In this document: positions 1-9,427 of the stretch, piece by piece | How positions within the stretch are numbered: position 1 is the first letter of the stretch | Layout: each line of letters starts with the position of its first letter | From: Candidatus Acetocimmeria pyornia | GTDB lineage: Bacteria; Bacillota; Sulfobacillia; UBA3575 | Length of the DNA: 37,303 nt | Direction: 5' to 3' | Assembly (NCBI GenBank): GCA_004367365.1 | Contig: SESX01000005.1 | Coordinates: 1-37,303, forward strand | Program-made: the position numbers and the translations under genes | Notes under the pieces: generated by a model | Database searches by the model: none | What the model was told of the DNA's origin: nothing | What the model saw: only the letters and a program-made list of their open reading frames with translations

Positions 1-15
1 TGGGGAAGTGATGAG

Positions 16-1131
16 ATGCGGATCGGAATTGTTTGTTACCCTTCCTACGGAGGGAGCGGGGTGGTGGCCACCGAACTAGGTCGGTCCCTGGCCGAGCGCG
101 GCCACGAAATTCATTTTATCTCCTACCAGCTCCCCTTTCGCCTTCAAGGGTCCAGGGAGAACATCTTTTTTCATGAAGTACAGGTCCCTTCTTACCCTCT
201 CTTCAGGGACCGTCCGTATGTTCTGGCCCTGGCCAACAAGATCGTCGAAGCCGTTCGTTATAGAAAAGTGGAACTGGTTCATGTTCACTACGCCATCCCC
301 CATGCTACCGCCGCCTACCTGGCGAAAGAAGTGGTTGGGGGTGGGCTGAAGGTGGTAACCACCCTGCACGGGACTGATATCACCCTCCTGGGAAATGACC
401 CGTCTTTTGCTGAGATTATTGCCTTTTCCATTAACAAGAGTGATGCTGTCACTGCTGTGTCGGAATACCTGCGGCGGGAAACCCTACGTTTATTTCCCAT
501 CCAGAGGGAGATCAAAACGATTTATAACTTCGTGGATCTTGAAGAATACCGACCGGGCCGGGGTCAGCACCTTCGGAGGAGATGGGTGTCAGGCCAGGGG
601 AAGCTCCTGGTGCATGTTTCCAACTTTCGCCGGGTCAAGAGGGTAGACGCTGTCGTGAGGGTCTTTCACCGCCTCCTCGGAAGGATTGAGGCCTGTCTCC
701 TCCTGGTGGGGGACGGTCCGGAGTCCATGGCTGTGAGAAGGCTGGTTTTGGACCTGGGGATTGAAGACCGGGTTTTCTTTCTGGGGAAACAGGACCGGGT
801 GGTCGACATTATTGCGGCCGCTGACCTGATGCTCCTCCCGTCAGAGCAGGAGAGCTTCGGGCTGGTGGCCCTGGAAGCCATGGCCTGCGGTGTACCGGTG
901 GTGGCTTCGTCTGTCGGTGGGCTGCCAGAGGTCGTTGAGGATGGGAAGACCGGGTACTTGCTGCCACCGGATAGATGGGATGAAATGGCCCAGAAGTCGG
1001 CTGAAATCCTTGCTAACCCGCGGCTGCACCGTACCATGTCGCGCCAGGCCCGGGAGCGCTCTCGTTTGTTTTCGGTCCGGCGGATTGTAGCTCAGTATGA
1101 GAGGATTTACAGGAGCCTGCTTGAGACCTGA
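16..1131 (+). CDS. bshA: N-acetyl-alpha-D-glucosaminyl L-malate synthase BshA (bacillithiol biosynthesis glycosyltransferase)
   Basis: Starts MRIGIVCYPSYGGSGVVATELGRSLAERGHEIHFIS; LHGTDITLLGNDPS and HVHYAIPHA motifs typical of BshA; GT4 C-terminal motif PSEQESFGLVALEAMACGVPVVAS. Confidence 0.93.
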   Translation: MRIGIVCYPSYGGSGVVATELGRSLAERGHEIHFISYQLPFRLQGSRENIFFHEVQVPSYPLFRDRPYVLALANKIVEAVRYRKVELVHVHYAIPHATAAYLAKEVVGGGLKVVTTLHGTDITLLGNDPSFAEIIAFSINKSDAVTAVSEYLRRETLRLFPIQREIKTIYNFVDLEEYRPGRGQHLRRRWVSGQGKLLVHVSNFRRVKRVDAVVRVFHRLLGRIEACLLLVGDGPESMAVRRLVLDLGIEDRVFFLGKQDRVVDIIAAADLMLLPSEQESFGLVALEAMACGVPVVASSVGGLPEVVEDGKTGYLLPPDRWDEMAQKSAEILANPRLHRTMSRQARERSRLFSVRRIVAQYERIYRSLLET

Positions 1132-1149
1132 GGGAAACGGTCCTTTCAG

Positions 1150-1178
1150 TTGACGTAAGACTGGAGAAGGGTTACAAT
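1150..1178 (+). promoter_or_regulatory. sigma-A-type promoter TTGACG-N17-TACAAT
   Basis: TTGACG at 1150-1155, 17-nt spacer, TACAAT at 1173-1178; lies downstream of bshA and upstream of the recombinase-like gene. Confidence 0.5.
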
Positions 1179-1428
1179 TAAATCAAGAAAAGGTGCAAGG
1201 TTCGGAGAATTATAAGAGCATGCGTTTTGCGGGATGGGCTTTTTGACAAGGCTCATGGACTGTGATCAATTAGATCAAAATCACCATAAAAAGGGATTAG
1301 GTTGCCGGAGGAATTTTTAGAAATCAATAGAATAATACTAATAATATGATAACAGGATGATCTTGTCTTGACTGGGTAGCCACAGCAAGCCCAGACCAGA
1401 AAGTAAGACCCCTGCGGGAGGGGAAAAA

Positions 1429-2232
1429 ATGGCAATCAGAAAGTTTATTGCTTTGGAAAAGGAACGCCGGGCCGTAGGTTTGCTAGTTGACCCTGGGTTA
1501 GCTGGCGTTTCCAGCTGGGACCTGGAAAAGCAAGAAAGGTTCCTGGAGAATTATGCGCAGTTTTACGGTTTGCGCCTGGAAAGGGTCTTCCGGGTGCAGA
1601 TGGGGCAGGGGAAAAGCCCAGTAGTTGACCGGGTCTTGGAGGCTCTAGAGGGGGAGGAGGAGGGCGTGATTACGGACCTGGTCTGCACCAAGATGGAAAG
1701 CCTCTCCTGTTCTCCGGGTGAGCTCCTTGACCTCTTTGAGCGCCTGCAGGAGAAGGGTGTTGACCTTCATTTTGCCCAGGACGACATCCATACCATGGCC
1801 GACGGAGGATACCTTTTCCGCAACATCCTGAGTGCGATGGCTGAGGCGCGCCCCCGGGTGCAAGACCGGCCTACAGGCTATACCCCCCTGAGGAGAACTG
1901 GGAAAAAGCTAGTGCGTAAGTTCACCCTGGGCTATGATTACGATTCTGCTACCGAGAGTTTGGTTGCCAATGAGGATGCACCAGTGGTGAAGCTTGTTTT
2001 TGAGAAGTTCCTGGAGATGCGTTGCTGCGAAAAGGTGGCCAATTACCTGAACCAACAGGGTGTTGATACCGGAACCACATTTCCCAGGAAATGGGACCGG
2101 GATTACGTGGAATTAATCCTCAATAATGATGCTTACGTGGGCAACTATACTTATCATAATTACAAGGTCGGCCGTCATCACGAACCCATCATCGACGTGA
2201 AACTCTTCGATGAGGTCCAGCGCATGCGGTGA
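1429..2232 (+). CDS. Serine recombinase-family protein, catalytically degenerate and C-terminally short
   Basis: Resolvase-like N-domain followed by Recombinase domain (FTLGYDYDSATESLVANEDAPVVKLVFEKFLEM...VANYLNQQGV...DYVELILNNDAYVGNYTYH). SD GGAGGGG upstream of ATG. Expected catalytic Ser/Arg positions are not conserved. Confidence 0.8.
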   Translation: MAIRKFIALEKERRAVGLLVDPGLAGVSSWDLEKQERFLENYAQFYGLRLERVFRVQMGQGKSPVVDRVLEALEGEEEGVITDLVCTKMESLSCSPGELLDLFERLQEKGVDLHFAQDDIHTMADGGYLFRNILSAMAEARPRVQDRPTGYTPLRRTGKKLVRKFTLGYDYDSATESLVANEDAPVVKLVFEKFLEMRCCEKVANYLNQQGVDTGTTFPRKWDRDYVELILNNDAYVGNYTYHNYKVGRHHEPIIDVKLFDEVQRMR

Positions 2233-2288
2233 ATCTTGGTTCGTAGGGGTAACTAGCTTGGGACGACTCCGAAAAAGAAAAATTTGGA

Positions 2289-2324
2289 CGGCGCTGACGG
2301 TACAGGGTTAGCGCCGTTTTTTTT
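2289..2324 (+). terminator. Rho-independent terminator after recombinase-like gene
   Basis: CGGCGCTGAC-GGTACAGG-GTTAGCGCCG (10-bp stem with one G-U) followed by T8. Confidence 0.85.
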
Positions 2325-2716
2325 AGTTTTTTCCCATCCAGCATTTAGCTTCCGGCTTGGATTCGAGGCTGGGTAGGTCCACGGTCAGCGGAGGGGTTCA
2401 AGAAGCGCATGCAGCGGAGGACCAGCCCTGGCGAGGCGGATAATGTCGTAGTAGTGCTCCATGCCGCCACCTGGGGCGGCACCACGAGGGATGAAAAATG
2501 CAAGGGTGGAACCAGCATTTTCGTAGAAGGTTGGATGTATTTTAGGGAAAGAAATTGTTCTGCAAGTAATTTATGGGATATAATATATCGCGGTACTGCA
2601 GGGGGTATCTACGACTGCTAGAAGTGATAATAAATGCTACGGGTAAAGGGGTTCTATAGCGTTCTCAGGAAATGAGACCAAAAAATGGGTAGTTGCAACG
2701 ATAGTTCAAAAGGTGG

Positions 2717-4453
2717 GTGCAAAGGGCATTGCAGCAGATTGAAGAACAACTGTGCAGGTCTCTTCTAGAGAAAGAGAAGAAGCAGTGTTTAATCATGAAG
2801 GTTCTCTTGATGGTTGTGGGCCTGGTGGTAGGCTACGTATACAGGGGACAGCCCCATCTAGCCCAGACGATACCCTTGACCCATGTTACGGTGGGTTATG
2901 GCCTCCTGACCTTAGCGTATACCTACTTGGTGAGGCACAGAGGAACTCCCGGAAACATTCGGCTCTTGTGGTACCTTTCATTCATACTGGACATTACCTA
3001 CGCCAATCTTCTTGTTGTCCGGAGTGGTGGGCTCAGCAGTCCCGTGGTCATCATCTATTCCCTGATCATGCTCCGGATTGCCCGCAGTGTTCCCAATATC
3101 AAGCAGGGTTTAATCATTGGTTTAATCTCTTTTGTCCTCAATGTTGCCACCTTTTTGTACTTCGACCCTTCCCTGGCTTTTCTCCAGGACCGTGAATACT
3201 GGTTTGGGATGCTTCTTTTGTGGGCTACCTTTCTGGGTACGGTAGTGGTAGTGGTTCGTACCATGTGGGCGGTGGCCAGGGAAAGGGAAAAACTTGCCAG
3301 TGAACTGGAACAGCTTTCGTACCGGGACGGGCTCACTAACCTATATAACCGACGCTATTTCCAGGCAAAGCTGAAAGAGCTGGAATTGCGATGCAAGGAA
3401 AGCTCTGAGCCCCTTTCCTTGGTAATGCTCGATATCGACTATTTTAAAGTGTACAATGATACCTACGGCCACCAGGAGGGTGACCACCTGCTGGTGGAAA
3501 TTGGGCGTCTCCTGAAGCGTACCGTGAGGAAAAACGACCTCGCTTTTCGCTATGGGGGTGAGGAATTTGCCGTTCTTCTGCCGGATACCTTGCCCGAGGC
3601 TGGCTTCCTGATTGCCGAAAGGATCAGGGAGGCAGTGGAACAATTCCCTTTCCCTGGCTTCGAAAAGCAGCCGGGTGGAAAGGTCACCGTTTCGTGTGGG
3701 GTAGCCACCATGCCCCAACACGCCCGCGATGCCGAAGACCTGGTTAGGAAGGCTGACAGGGTTCTGTACCGTGCGAAAGAGACTGGCAGAAACCGTACGC
3801 TTCTTTATTCCACCCAGGAGGAGGAACGCGATACTCAACGCGAGCCTGTCGAGCTTTTCCCGATTCTGGACTCCATAGAGACCTTGCTCTCGGTTCTCCG
3901 GGCCAGGGACCCGTATATCTGTCATCATTCCATAAGGGTTGAGAAGTACGCGGCGGCTGTGGCCGAGCGGTTGGGCCTGGGTGAGAAGGAGATCTTTCAT
4001 CTCCGGGTGGCCGCTCTCCTTCATGACCTGGGGAAAGTGAAACTGAATCAGGCAACCTTATCAAGACCCGGACGGCTCTCGGCCGGTGAATGGGAGAAAA
4101 TGAAGCTGCATACCCTCTGGGGAGCTGATGTGATCAAGTGCATCGATGGCTTTAAACCAGTGGAGGCGGCCATTACTTATCACCACGAACGTTACGACGG
4201 AACGGGTTATCCGGAGGGCTTACGCGGGGAAGAAATCCCCATTGAGGCCCGTATTTTGGCAGTTGCGGACAGTTTCGATGCCATGACTACCTCGCGGCCC
4301 TATCAACCGGCAAAGAAGCTGAGTGAGGCCATAGATGAACTAAAAAGGAACGCAGGTACCCAGTTTGACCCCCGGGTCGTAAAGGCCCTTATCGAGACCA
4401 TCGGAACAAGTCGTACTTTCGACCGCTATGTGGCCGCGACCCGGTCCGTGTGA
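2717..4453 (+). CDS. Membrane diguanylate cyclase / HD-GYP phosphodiesterase (bifunctional c-di-GMP enzyme)
   Basis: Hydrophobic N-terminus; GGEEF with upstream RKND I-site; LLHDLGK and HHERYDGTGYPEGL HD-GYP motifs. Confidence 0.93.
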   Translation: MQRALQQIEEQLCRSLLEKEKKQCLIMKVLLMVVGLVVGYVYRGQPHLAQTIPLTHVTVGYGLLTLAYTYLVRHRGTPGNIRLLWYLSFILDITYANLLVVRSGGLSSPVVIIYSLIMLRIARSVPNIKQGLIIGLISFVLNVATFLYFDPSLAFLQDREYWFGMLLLWATFLGTVVVVVRTMWAVAREREKLASELEQLSYRDGLTNLYNRRYFQAKLKELELRCKESSEPLSLVMLDIDYFKVYNDTYGHQEGDHLLVEIGRLLKRTVRKNDLAFRYGGEEFAVLLPDTLPEAGFLIAERIREAVEQFPFPGFEKQPGGKVTVSCGVATMPQHARDAEDLVRKADRVLYRAKETGRNRTLLYSTQEEERDTQREPVELFPILDSIETLLSVLRARDPYICHHSIRVEKYAAAVAERLGLGEKEIFHLRVAALLHDLGKVKLNQATLSRPGRLSAGEWEKMKLHTLWGADVIKCIDGFKPVEAAITYHHERYDGTGYPEGLRGEEIPIEARILAVADSFDAMTTSRPYQPAKKLSEAIDELKRNAGTQFDPRVVKALIETIGTSRTFDRYVAATRSV

Positions 4454-4617
4454 CCAAAGGCTGGCCGAGCCCTGGTCGATTAAGGGTGATCAGGCTGTCT
4501 GGGGCCGGGGAGTTGGATTGCCGCTGCACTACCCGGTCCCCCTTTCCTTTGACCCGACCTGCATGGTGTACTATAATAGCCACAGAGTTTTACCGGGGGC
4601 AAAGGAGGTCCATCCTT

Positions 4618-5946
4618 TTGGCAGCGTGGAAGGTCGGGTTTGTGACCCTGGGTTGTGACAAGAACCGGGTTGATACCGAATACATGCTTGGTGCCCTTAA
4701 GCAGGAAGGGTATACCATTACCGATAACCTGGATGAGGCCGATGTTTTGATCGTCAATACCTGTGGTTTCATCGACGCGGCGGTGGAAGAATCGGTGTAT
4801 ACCATCATGGACCTGGCGGAAAAGAAAGAAGATGCCTGCTGCCGTGCCCTGATTGTTACCGGCTGTCTCGCTCAACGTTACCGCGACACCCTTGAGGCGG
4901 AAATCCCCGAGATTGATGCCCTGGTGGGTACCGGTGACTTTGGGCAGATCAACCAGGTGGTAAAAAAGGTACTCGAGGGGGAAAAGGTGGCAGAAGTCGG
5001 TGTCCCGGAGAAGGCAGGCGAATGGTCTGGAACTAGGTTTCTGACCACACCTGTCCATTCAACTTACGTCAAGATTGCAGAGGGGTGCAACAAGACCTGT
5101 ACCTTTTGTGTCATCCCGAGGCTCAGGGGCAGGTACCGCAGCCGGCAGCCTGAAGAAATCGAAAAGGAAGTCAGGTGGCTGGTCAGGCAGGGTACCCGTG
5201 AGGTCAACCTGGTGGCCCAGGATGTAACCAGGTACGGCCGGGACCTCCCAGATGGGACAGACCTTCCTGGGCTCTTGAAGCGGCTGGCCCGGGTGGACGG
5301 ACTCAAGTGGATCCGTCTTCTTTATGCCTCCCCCGAAGGGGTTACGGACGAGCTCCTGGAGGTGGTGGCCTCGGAGGACAAGGTCTGCCGGTACCTTGAC
5401 CTTCCTATCCAACATGGCAGCCCCAGGATTCTAAAGGAAATGGGCCGGCCTTCTGACCCTGAGGGTCTCATGGCTCGGATTGATGAAATCCGCAAGGCTG
5501 TCCCTGGTATCAGTCTGCGCACTTCACTGATCGTGGGTTTTCCCGGCGAAACGGAAAGGGAGTTTCAGGACCTTCTTGATTTTATTGACGAAGCTTCCTT
5601 TGACTATGCCGGGTTTTTCATCTATTCCCCTGAGGAGGGTACCCCGGCTGGGGGGCGAAAAGACCAGGTTCCCGTGGCTGTTAAGGAAGAACGGTACGAC
5701 CGGGCCATGGAGCACCAACGGCTCATTACCCGGCGGCGCAATGCCCGCTGGGTCGGCCAAAGGGTGCCGGTGCTCATTGATGAAGCCAGCGGGAATGAGC
5801 TTGTGGGACGGACCCAGGGACAGGCCCCGGAGGTGGACGGCCAGGTGCTCCTCGGGGGCCGAACCGGGCGGGTGGGGGCAATCGTCATGGCCCGGATCCA
5901 AGGTGTTTTGGATTACGATTTGGTGGGGGAGATAATTGAGCTCTGA
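4618..5946 (+). CDS. rimO: Ribosomal protein S12 methylthiotransferase RimO
   Basis: MAAWKVGFVTLGCDKNRVDTEYMLG, NTCGFIDAAVEESV, radical-SAM CNKTCTFCVIPRLRGRYRSR. TTG start at 4618 preceded by AAAGGAGG; the longer ORF upstream is not supported. Confidence 0.95.
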   Translation: MAAWKVGFVTLGCDKNRVDTEYMLGALKQEGYTITDNLDEADVLIVNTCGFIDAAVEESVYTIMDLAEKKEDACCRALIVTGCLAQRYRDTLEAEIPEIDALVGTGDFGQINQVVKKVLEGEKVAEVGVPEKAGEWSGTRFLTTPVHSTYVKIAEGCNKTCTFCVIPRLRGRYRSRQPEEIEKEVRWLVRQGTREVNLVAQDVTRYGRDLPDGTDLPGLLKRLARVDGLKWIRLLYASPEGVTDELLEVVASEDKVCRYLDLPIQHGSPRILKEMGRPSDPEGLMARIDEIRKAVPGISLRTSLIVGFPGETEREFQDLLDFIDEASFDYAGFFIYSPEEGTPAGGRKDQVPVAVKEERYDRAMEHQRLITRRRNARWVGQRVPVLIDEASGNELVGRTQGQAPEVDGQVLLGGRTGRVGAIVMARIQGVLDYDLVGEIIEL

Positions 5947-6073
5947 AAACGCTCAAAATGACGTGCCTTCTGGATTTTAAGGTTTGCCTGTTACTTGTTA
6001 ATTATGGTGTCATTATGAGACAAATACAGCGAGTTTCCCATCTGTATTCTATCTGTCAAGCTATAACCGGTTC

Positions 6074-6369
6074 TTAGTTAATCCTTTGAGCCAATTTTTT
6101 TACATTTCGACTGATGAAGGTCATCAGCATCTGGATGGTAACCCTTTCTCTTCCCCGGTATCTCGCCCTGCCCATCCGGTGCCAGGTCTTGGCCTCTGCG
6201 AACACGCCTTCAATGGCCTTTCTTACCCGCATCGCCTTCTTGATTTCTCGAGGTTGGTTCTCAAATACTTCCGGCCTTACAAAGACTCGTTTTCGGGTCT
6301 CTGATTTGCCAAGACATGAGCTTTTTACCGGACACCTCTGATTATGAGAAATGGGATAGGGGCGAGAAC
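6074..6369 (-). pseudogene. IS transposase C-terminal remnant (DDE, IS1182-like)
   Basis: Minus-strand translation GSRPYPISHNQRCPVKSSCLGKSETRKRVFVRPEVFENQPREIKKAMRVRKAIEGVFAEAKTWHRMGRARYRGRERVTIQMLMTFISRNVKKLAQRIN*; a stop immediately upstream and no N-terminal portion. Confidence 0.65.
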
Positions 6370-6507
6370 CTTATATAAATTAGTTAGAATGTTGTGTACG
6401 CAACCTAAGTACTTATTGTCCAGGATGAAGATGGTTCAGGCGGGTGTAGATATCTATTGAATACACAGCTTTATTCAATAAAAACTATAGAACTGAGGTG
6501 AAAATAG

Positions 6508-6924
6508 ATGGAAAGCCGTGAATCTGTGGTGCTAGTTCAAAAAAATGGCCCCATAGGCACAGTTACAATTAATAACCCCCCGTTGAACATTCTGGACCTT
6601 GTTGTGAGGCAGCGACTTTTTAGTGTTTTTGAAAACCTACAAGATACCCCAGATATCCGGATAGTTGTTCTCCAAGGGGCTGGGAGCAAGGCTTTTTCGG
6701 TGGGGTCCAATATCAACGAATTTCCCCTGTCTCACGGTGTTCAAGGTGGAAAAAAAAGGCAGAGTTTGAGCAAAAGTTACATAATCTCTAGACTAAAAGA
6801 ATCATGGTGGGGGAGGGCTACCGACAGAAGGCCTTACCCCCCCCTGATAGGACCGGAGAAAGTGCTACTAGCACCAGAAAAACCGGGAACGCTGGTTGTG
6901 AGGTGTTTGCCTACTTTTTCCTGA
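6508..6924 (+). pseudogene. Enoyl-CoA hydratase/crotonase N-terminal fragment, frameshifted
   Basis: VLVQKNGPIGTVTINNPPLNILDLVVRQRLFSVFENLQDTPDIRIVVLQGAGSKAFSVGSNINEF is crotonase-like. After an A8 run the family-like sequence continues in another frame (KAEFEQKLHNL*). No GGG...E catalytic region found. Confidence 0.7.
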
Positions 6925-7118
6925 TACGTATCCTGGCCGCCGTTACACCACCTATGGCCTGGGCCAGGGCAGAATATCGCTTTCGTAAAGGTATGGTAAG
7001 GAACACTTAACGATCGGATTCCCGCAGAGAGGTAGTACGCGGGTGGAACTTCTTGACAGGTCACGAGTTAAGCTGTGGGCGTTTCTGACTGTAGATTTTG
7101 TTAGTTGTTGAAGATATT

Positions 7119-8501
7119 TTATAAACACGGTTTTTGACAGATCATATTAAGTTGAATATCTATTTGGGCTGATGCCGGAAGATTTAGTACTCCAAGCAGT
7201 ACTTGGGCTCCTGGGTCAACAGGTATGACTTCTGTAATGGTATTGTCAATTACTGCAGTTCCCAAAACTGAACTTGATACAAGGGTGAAGGAAAGGGTTT
7301 TTTGAAAACTGCCACCAGAAGGTATCAATGCGGATTTACAAATAAAATCCAGGCCTACAGGTCCGGTAATATCGGTATTGAGTGGCACCGGATCACCGCT
7401 GCCGGAGAAACGTGCTTCGCAGCCGTTGAAACTGGTAAACTTAATGGTTACCCCAGTTGGCACCTCCATGTGGTCATGGATATCCACTACAATATCTGGT
7501 GAATCATTTTCACTAGATATCGTTAAGGTATAGGTTCCTTGGTTACCGTCTATTGTACAGCATTTATCAGCCCTTAATTCCACAACATCAATTTTAGTTG
7601 TACAGCTGGCAGAGTCTTTGGTTCCCTTGGCCGATACATCCGCTGTATTATTAATCAAATACTCCCCAGCGGTAGTGATACTTGCAATGGGAATTTCGTA
7701 GGTGATTGGAACTACTCCACCTGGTTCAATAGTCCCTAAATTACCACTGATCCTGACTTGGCCGGGGATGGTAGTATCGACAGTCAAGGTTGGCGGAGTT
7801 ACTGTAATTGGACCCGTAATCAGCTGGGTAGGGATGAAGATCGTGTCTTTGAAGTCCACATCATCTAGTGCAGCATTTCCGATGTTGGTGACACTAAGAC
7901 TATAGTGAAGTGTTGCTTGATTATTGATAATCGTATGTCCACATTCTTTAATAAGTACTAGTTCACCCTGGGGATTGCATTCTGGTACCAGGAAACAGTC
8001 ATCACACTCAAAGGTAAGGATACTGGTTCCTGCTTTGACTTTGATCGGTTGAACTGCGAGGGGAAAATCCCCCACGATTTCCAGGCGGTATTCAACACTG
8101 ACACCCTTTTCGTAGCGGTCCTCAGTTTCAATTTTTAGGAATTGAAACCCTTCAGGGGCAGTCCCGAAATTGGGATCAGTTTTTGTAAGGGTAAAGGGTA
8201 CTGGAACGAACTGACCGCATCCATCAATTTTTTCACTAACTATGATATTCTCAGCAGGAATGATATCACAGACTGGGATGACGAAATTGCTGATTGCTTT
8301 TGTAGCCTGGCTGCAGTCAGTAATAAGCTTATAGGTCCAAAAAGATTTATCCAGTTCAGGTACAAAAGCAGGATTGTTGACAACACTACCATCAGGTAGG
8401 TTCTGACACGCCGGCTGAACTACGGAAATCCCGTTCTTGGCTCCGCAGCAGCAAATATTCAAATACGGAGAACACGTGCACGGTTTGGCGACATCAGCCA
8501 T
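7119..8501 (-). CDS. DUF11/CARDB-like repeat protein with Cys-rich N-terminus, no obvious signal peptide
   Basis: From ATG at 8501 (SD AAAGGAGA): MADVAKPCTCSPYLNICCCGAKNG...; NNQATLHYSLSVTNIGNAALDDVDFKDTIF...GTIEPGGVVPITYEIPI is a DUF11-type domain. Confidence 0.75.
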   Translation of the reverse strand: MADVAKPCTCSPYLNICCCGAKNGISVVQPACQNLPDGSVVNNPAFVPELDKSFWTYKLITDCSQATKAISNFVIPVCDIIPAENIIVSEKIDGCGQFVPVPFTLTKTDPNFGTAPEGFQFLKIETEDRYEKGVSVEYRLEIVGDFPLAVQPIKVKAGTSILTFECDDCFLVPECNPQGELVLIKECGHTIINNQATLHYSLSVTNIGNAALDDVDFKDTIFIPTQLITGPITVTPPTLTVDTTIPGQVRISGNLGTIEPGGVVPITYEIPIASITTAGEYLINNTADVSAKGTKDSASCTTKIDVVELRADKCCTIDGNQGTYTLTISSENDSPDIVVDIHDHMEVPTGVTIKFTSFNGCEARFSGSGDPVPLNTDITGPVGLDFICKSALIPSGGSFQKTLSFTLVSSSVLGTAVIDNTITEVIPVDPGAQVLLGVLNLPASAQIDIQLNMICQKPCL

Positions 8502-8686
8502 ACGACTCATCTCCTTTACCGCCATAGTTTTAATGAACCCAAGTTTACTCCTCGACTCACTTACATAATATGTTTTCATGTGGAAAGGTGTTATTATGTT
8601 ATTATTAAACATGTAAGCATCGTTTGTTATGGGGAACTGCAAGGGAGATGGACAACTACCTTATCCACCACTCATAGCACCAGCCC

Positions 8687-8713
8687 AAGCCCCAGAAGAT
8701 ACCGGGGCTTTTT
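8687..8713 (+). terminator. Orphan plus-strand terminator between divergent genes
   Basis: AAGCCCC-AGAAGATACC-GGGGCTT followed by TTT. Confidence 0.5.
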
Positions 8714-8854
8714 CCATAGATTGTCCGGGCGGTGTGGCTGAAAATTGGGGTATTCTGTGCTATACTTTGAGGTGACGGCAAACTTTATGTAAACAAACCC
8801 GGGTGGGTGTGATTTTTTTGGCTCTTGTGTGATCAAGACTTGGGGGGTGAACAG

Positions 8855-9427
8855 GTGCATATTAACGGTTTCCGTCTGGCTGTCATTGGGGTCGCAGTCC
8901 TTTTTACCCTGGCTGTGTTAATGGCCGGACAGCACCTGGTTGAAAACCGCACCGTCGACCAACCACTCGAAGAACTCTACCGGGCACACCCTGCGGTCGA
9001 GACGTTCGCGATCAACGAAACACCGGAGCAGCTCGAAATTTCCATTAAACTCAAGAGAATTGACAACTTGCCCCAGAGCTACCGGGAACTGGAGGAAAAA
9101 ACCAGGGCCATCCTGGGAGATCGCCAGTTCCGCCTCACGGTTGAGGATGAGCGGAACCGTGACCTGGAGGAAGTCTATTACCACCTTCACTACGACCTTG
9201 AGGAGGCAGTGGCCACCGGACACTTCAGTATGATGGCAGAGAGGGTCGAAAAAAAGGCCCGGGCTTTGGGAGTGGGAAAGTACAAGCTTTACGTGGACGA
9301 GAACTACGTGTATCTTGCCCTCTACCAAGAGGACGGTTACCTTTACGAGCTGATTCCGCGTGGGGTTAACGCGAACCGTACTTTAGCCAAGACAACCTAC
9401 GGGCTTGAGGTAGGTGGTGGACGTTGA
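8855..9427 (+). CDS. Membrane-anchored hypothetical protein, putative partner of downstream AAA protease
   Basis: GTG start with upstream GGGGGG; N-terminal TM segment FRLAVIGVAVLFTLAVLMAG then soluble domain; stop overlaps the next gene's TTG start. Confidence 0.75.
   Translation: MHINGFRLAVIGVAVLFTLAVLMAGQHLVENRTVDQPLEELYRAHPAVETFAINETPEQLEISIKLKRIDNLPQSYRELEEKTRAILGDRQFRLTVEDERNRDLEEVYYHLHYDLEEAVATGHFSMMAERVEKKARALGVGKYKLYVDENYVYLALYQEDGYLYELIPRGVNANRTLAKTTYGLEVGGGR

Noticed and set aside
2409-2621. 70-aa ORF between the recombinase-like gene and the GGDEF gene
   Set aside because: No SD, no recognisable domain; a mobile-element remnant was considered but no motif supports it.
2620-2716. 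Possible c-di-GMP riboswitch upstream of the GGDEF/HD-GYP gene
   Set aside because: A GTGGGTGCAAAGGG string is suggestive, but the GEMM core and tetraloop/receptor pattern could not be assembled.
7016-7049. T-box-like string GCAGAGAGGTAGTACGCGGGTGGAAC
   Set aside because: Partial resemblance to the T-box GGGTGGNACC motif, but the following ACCGCG pairing half and a terminator are absent and no aminoacyl-tRNA or amino-acid gene follows.
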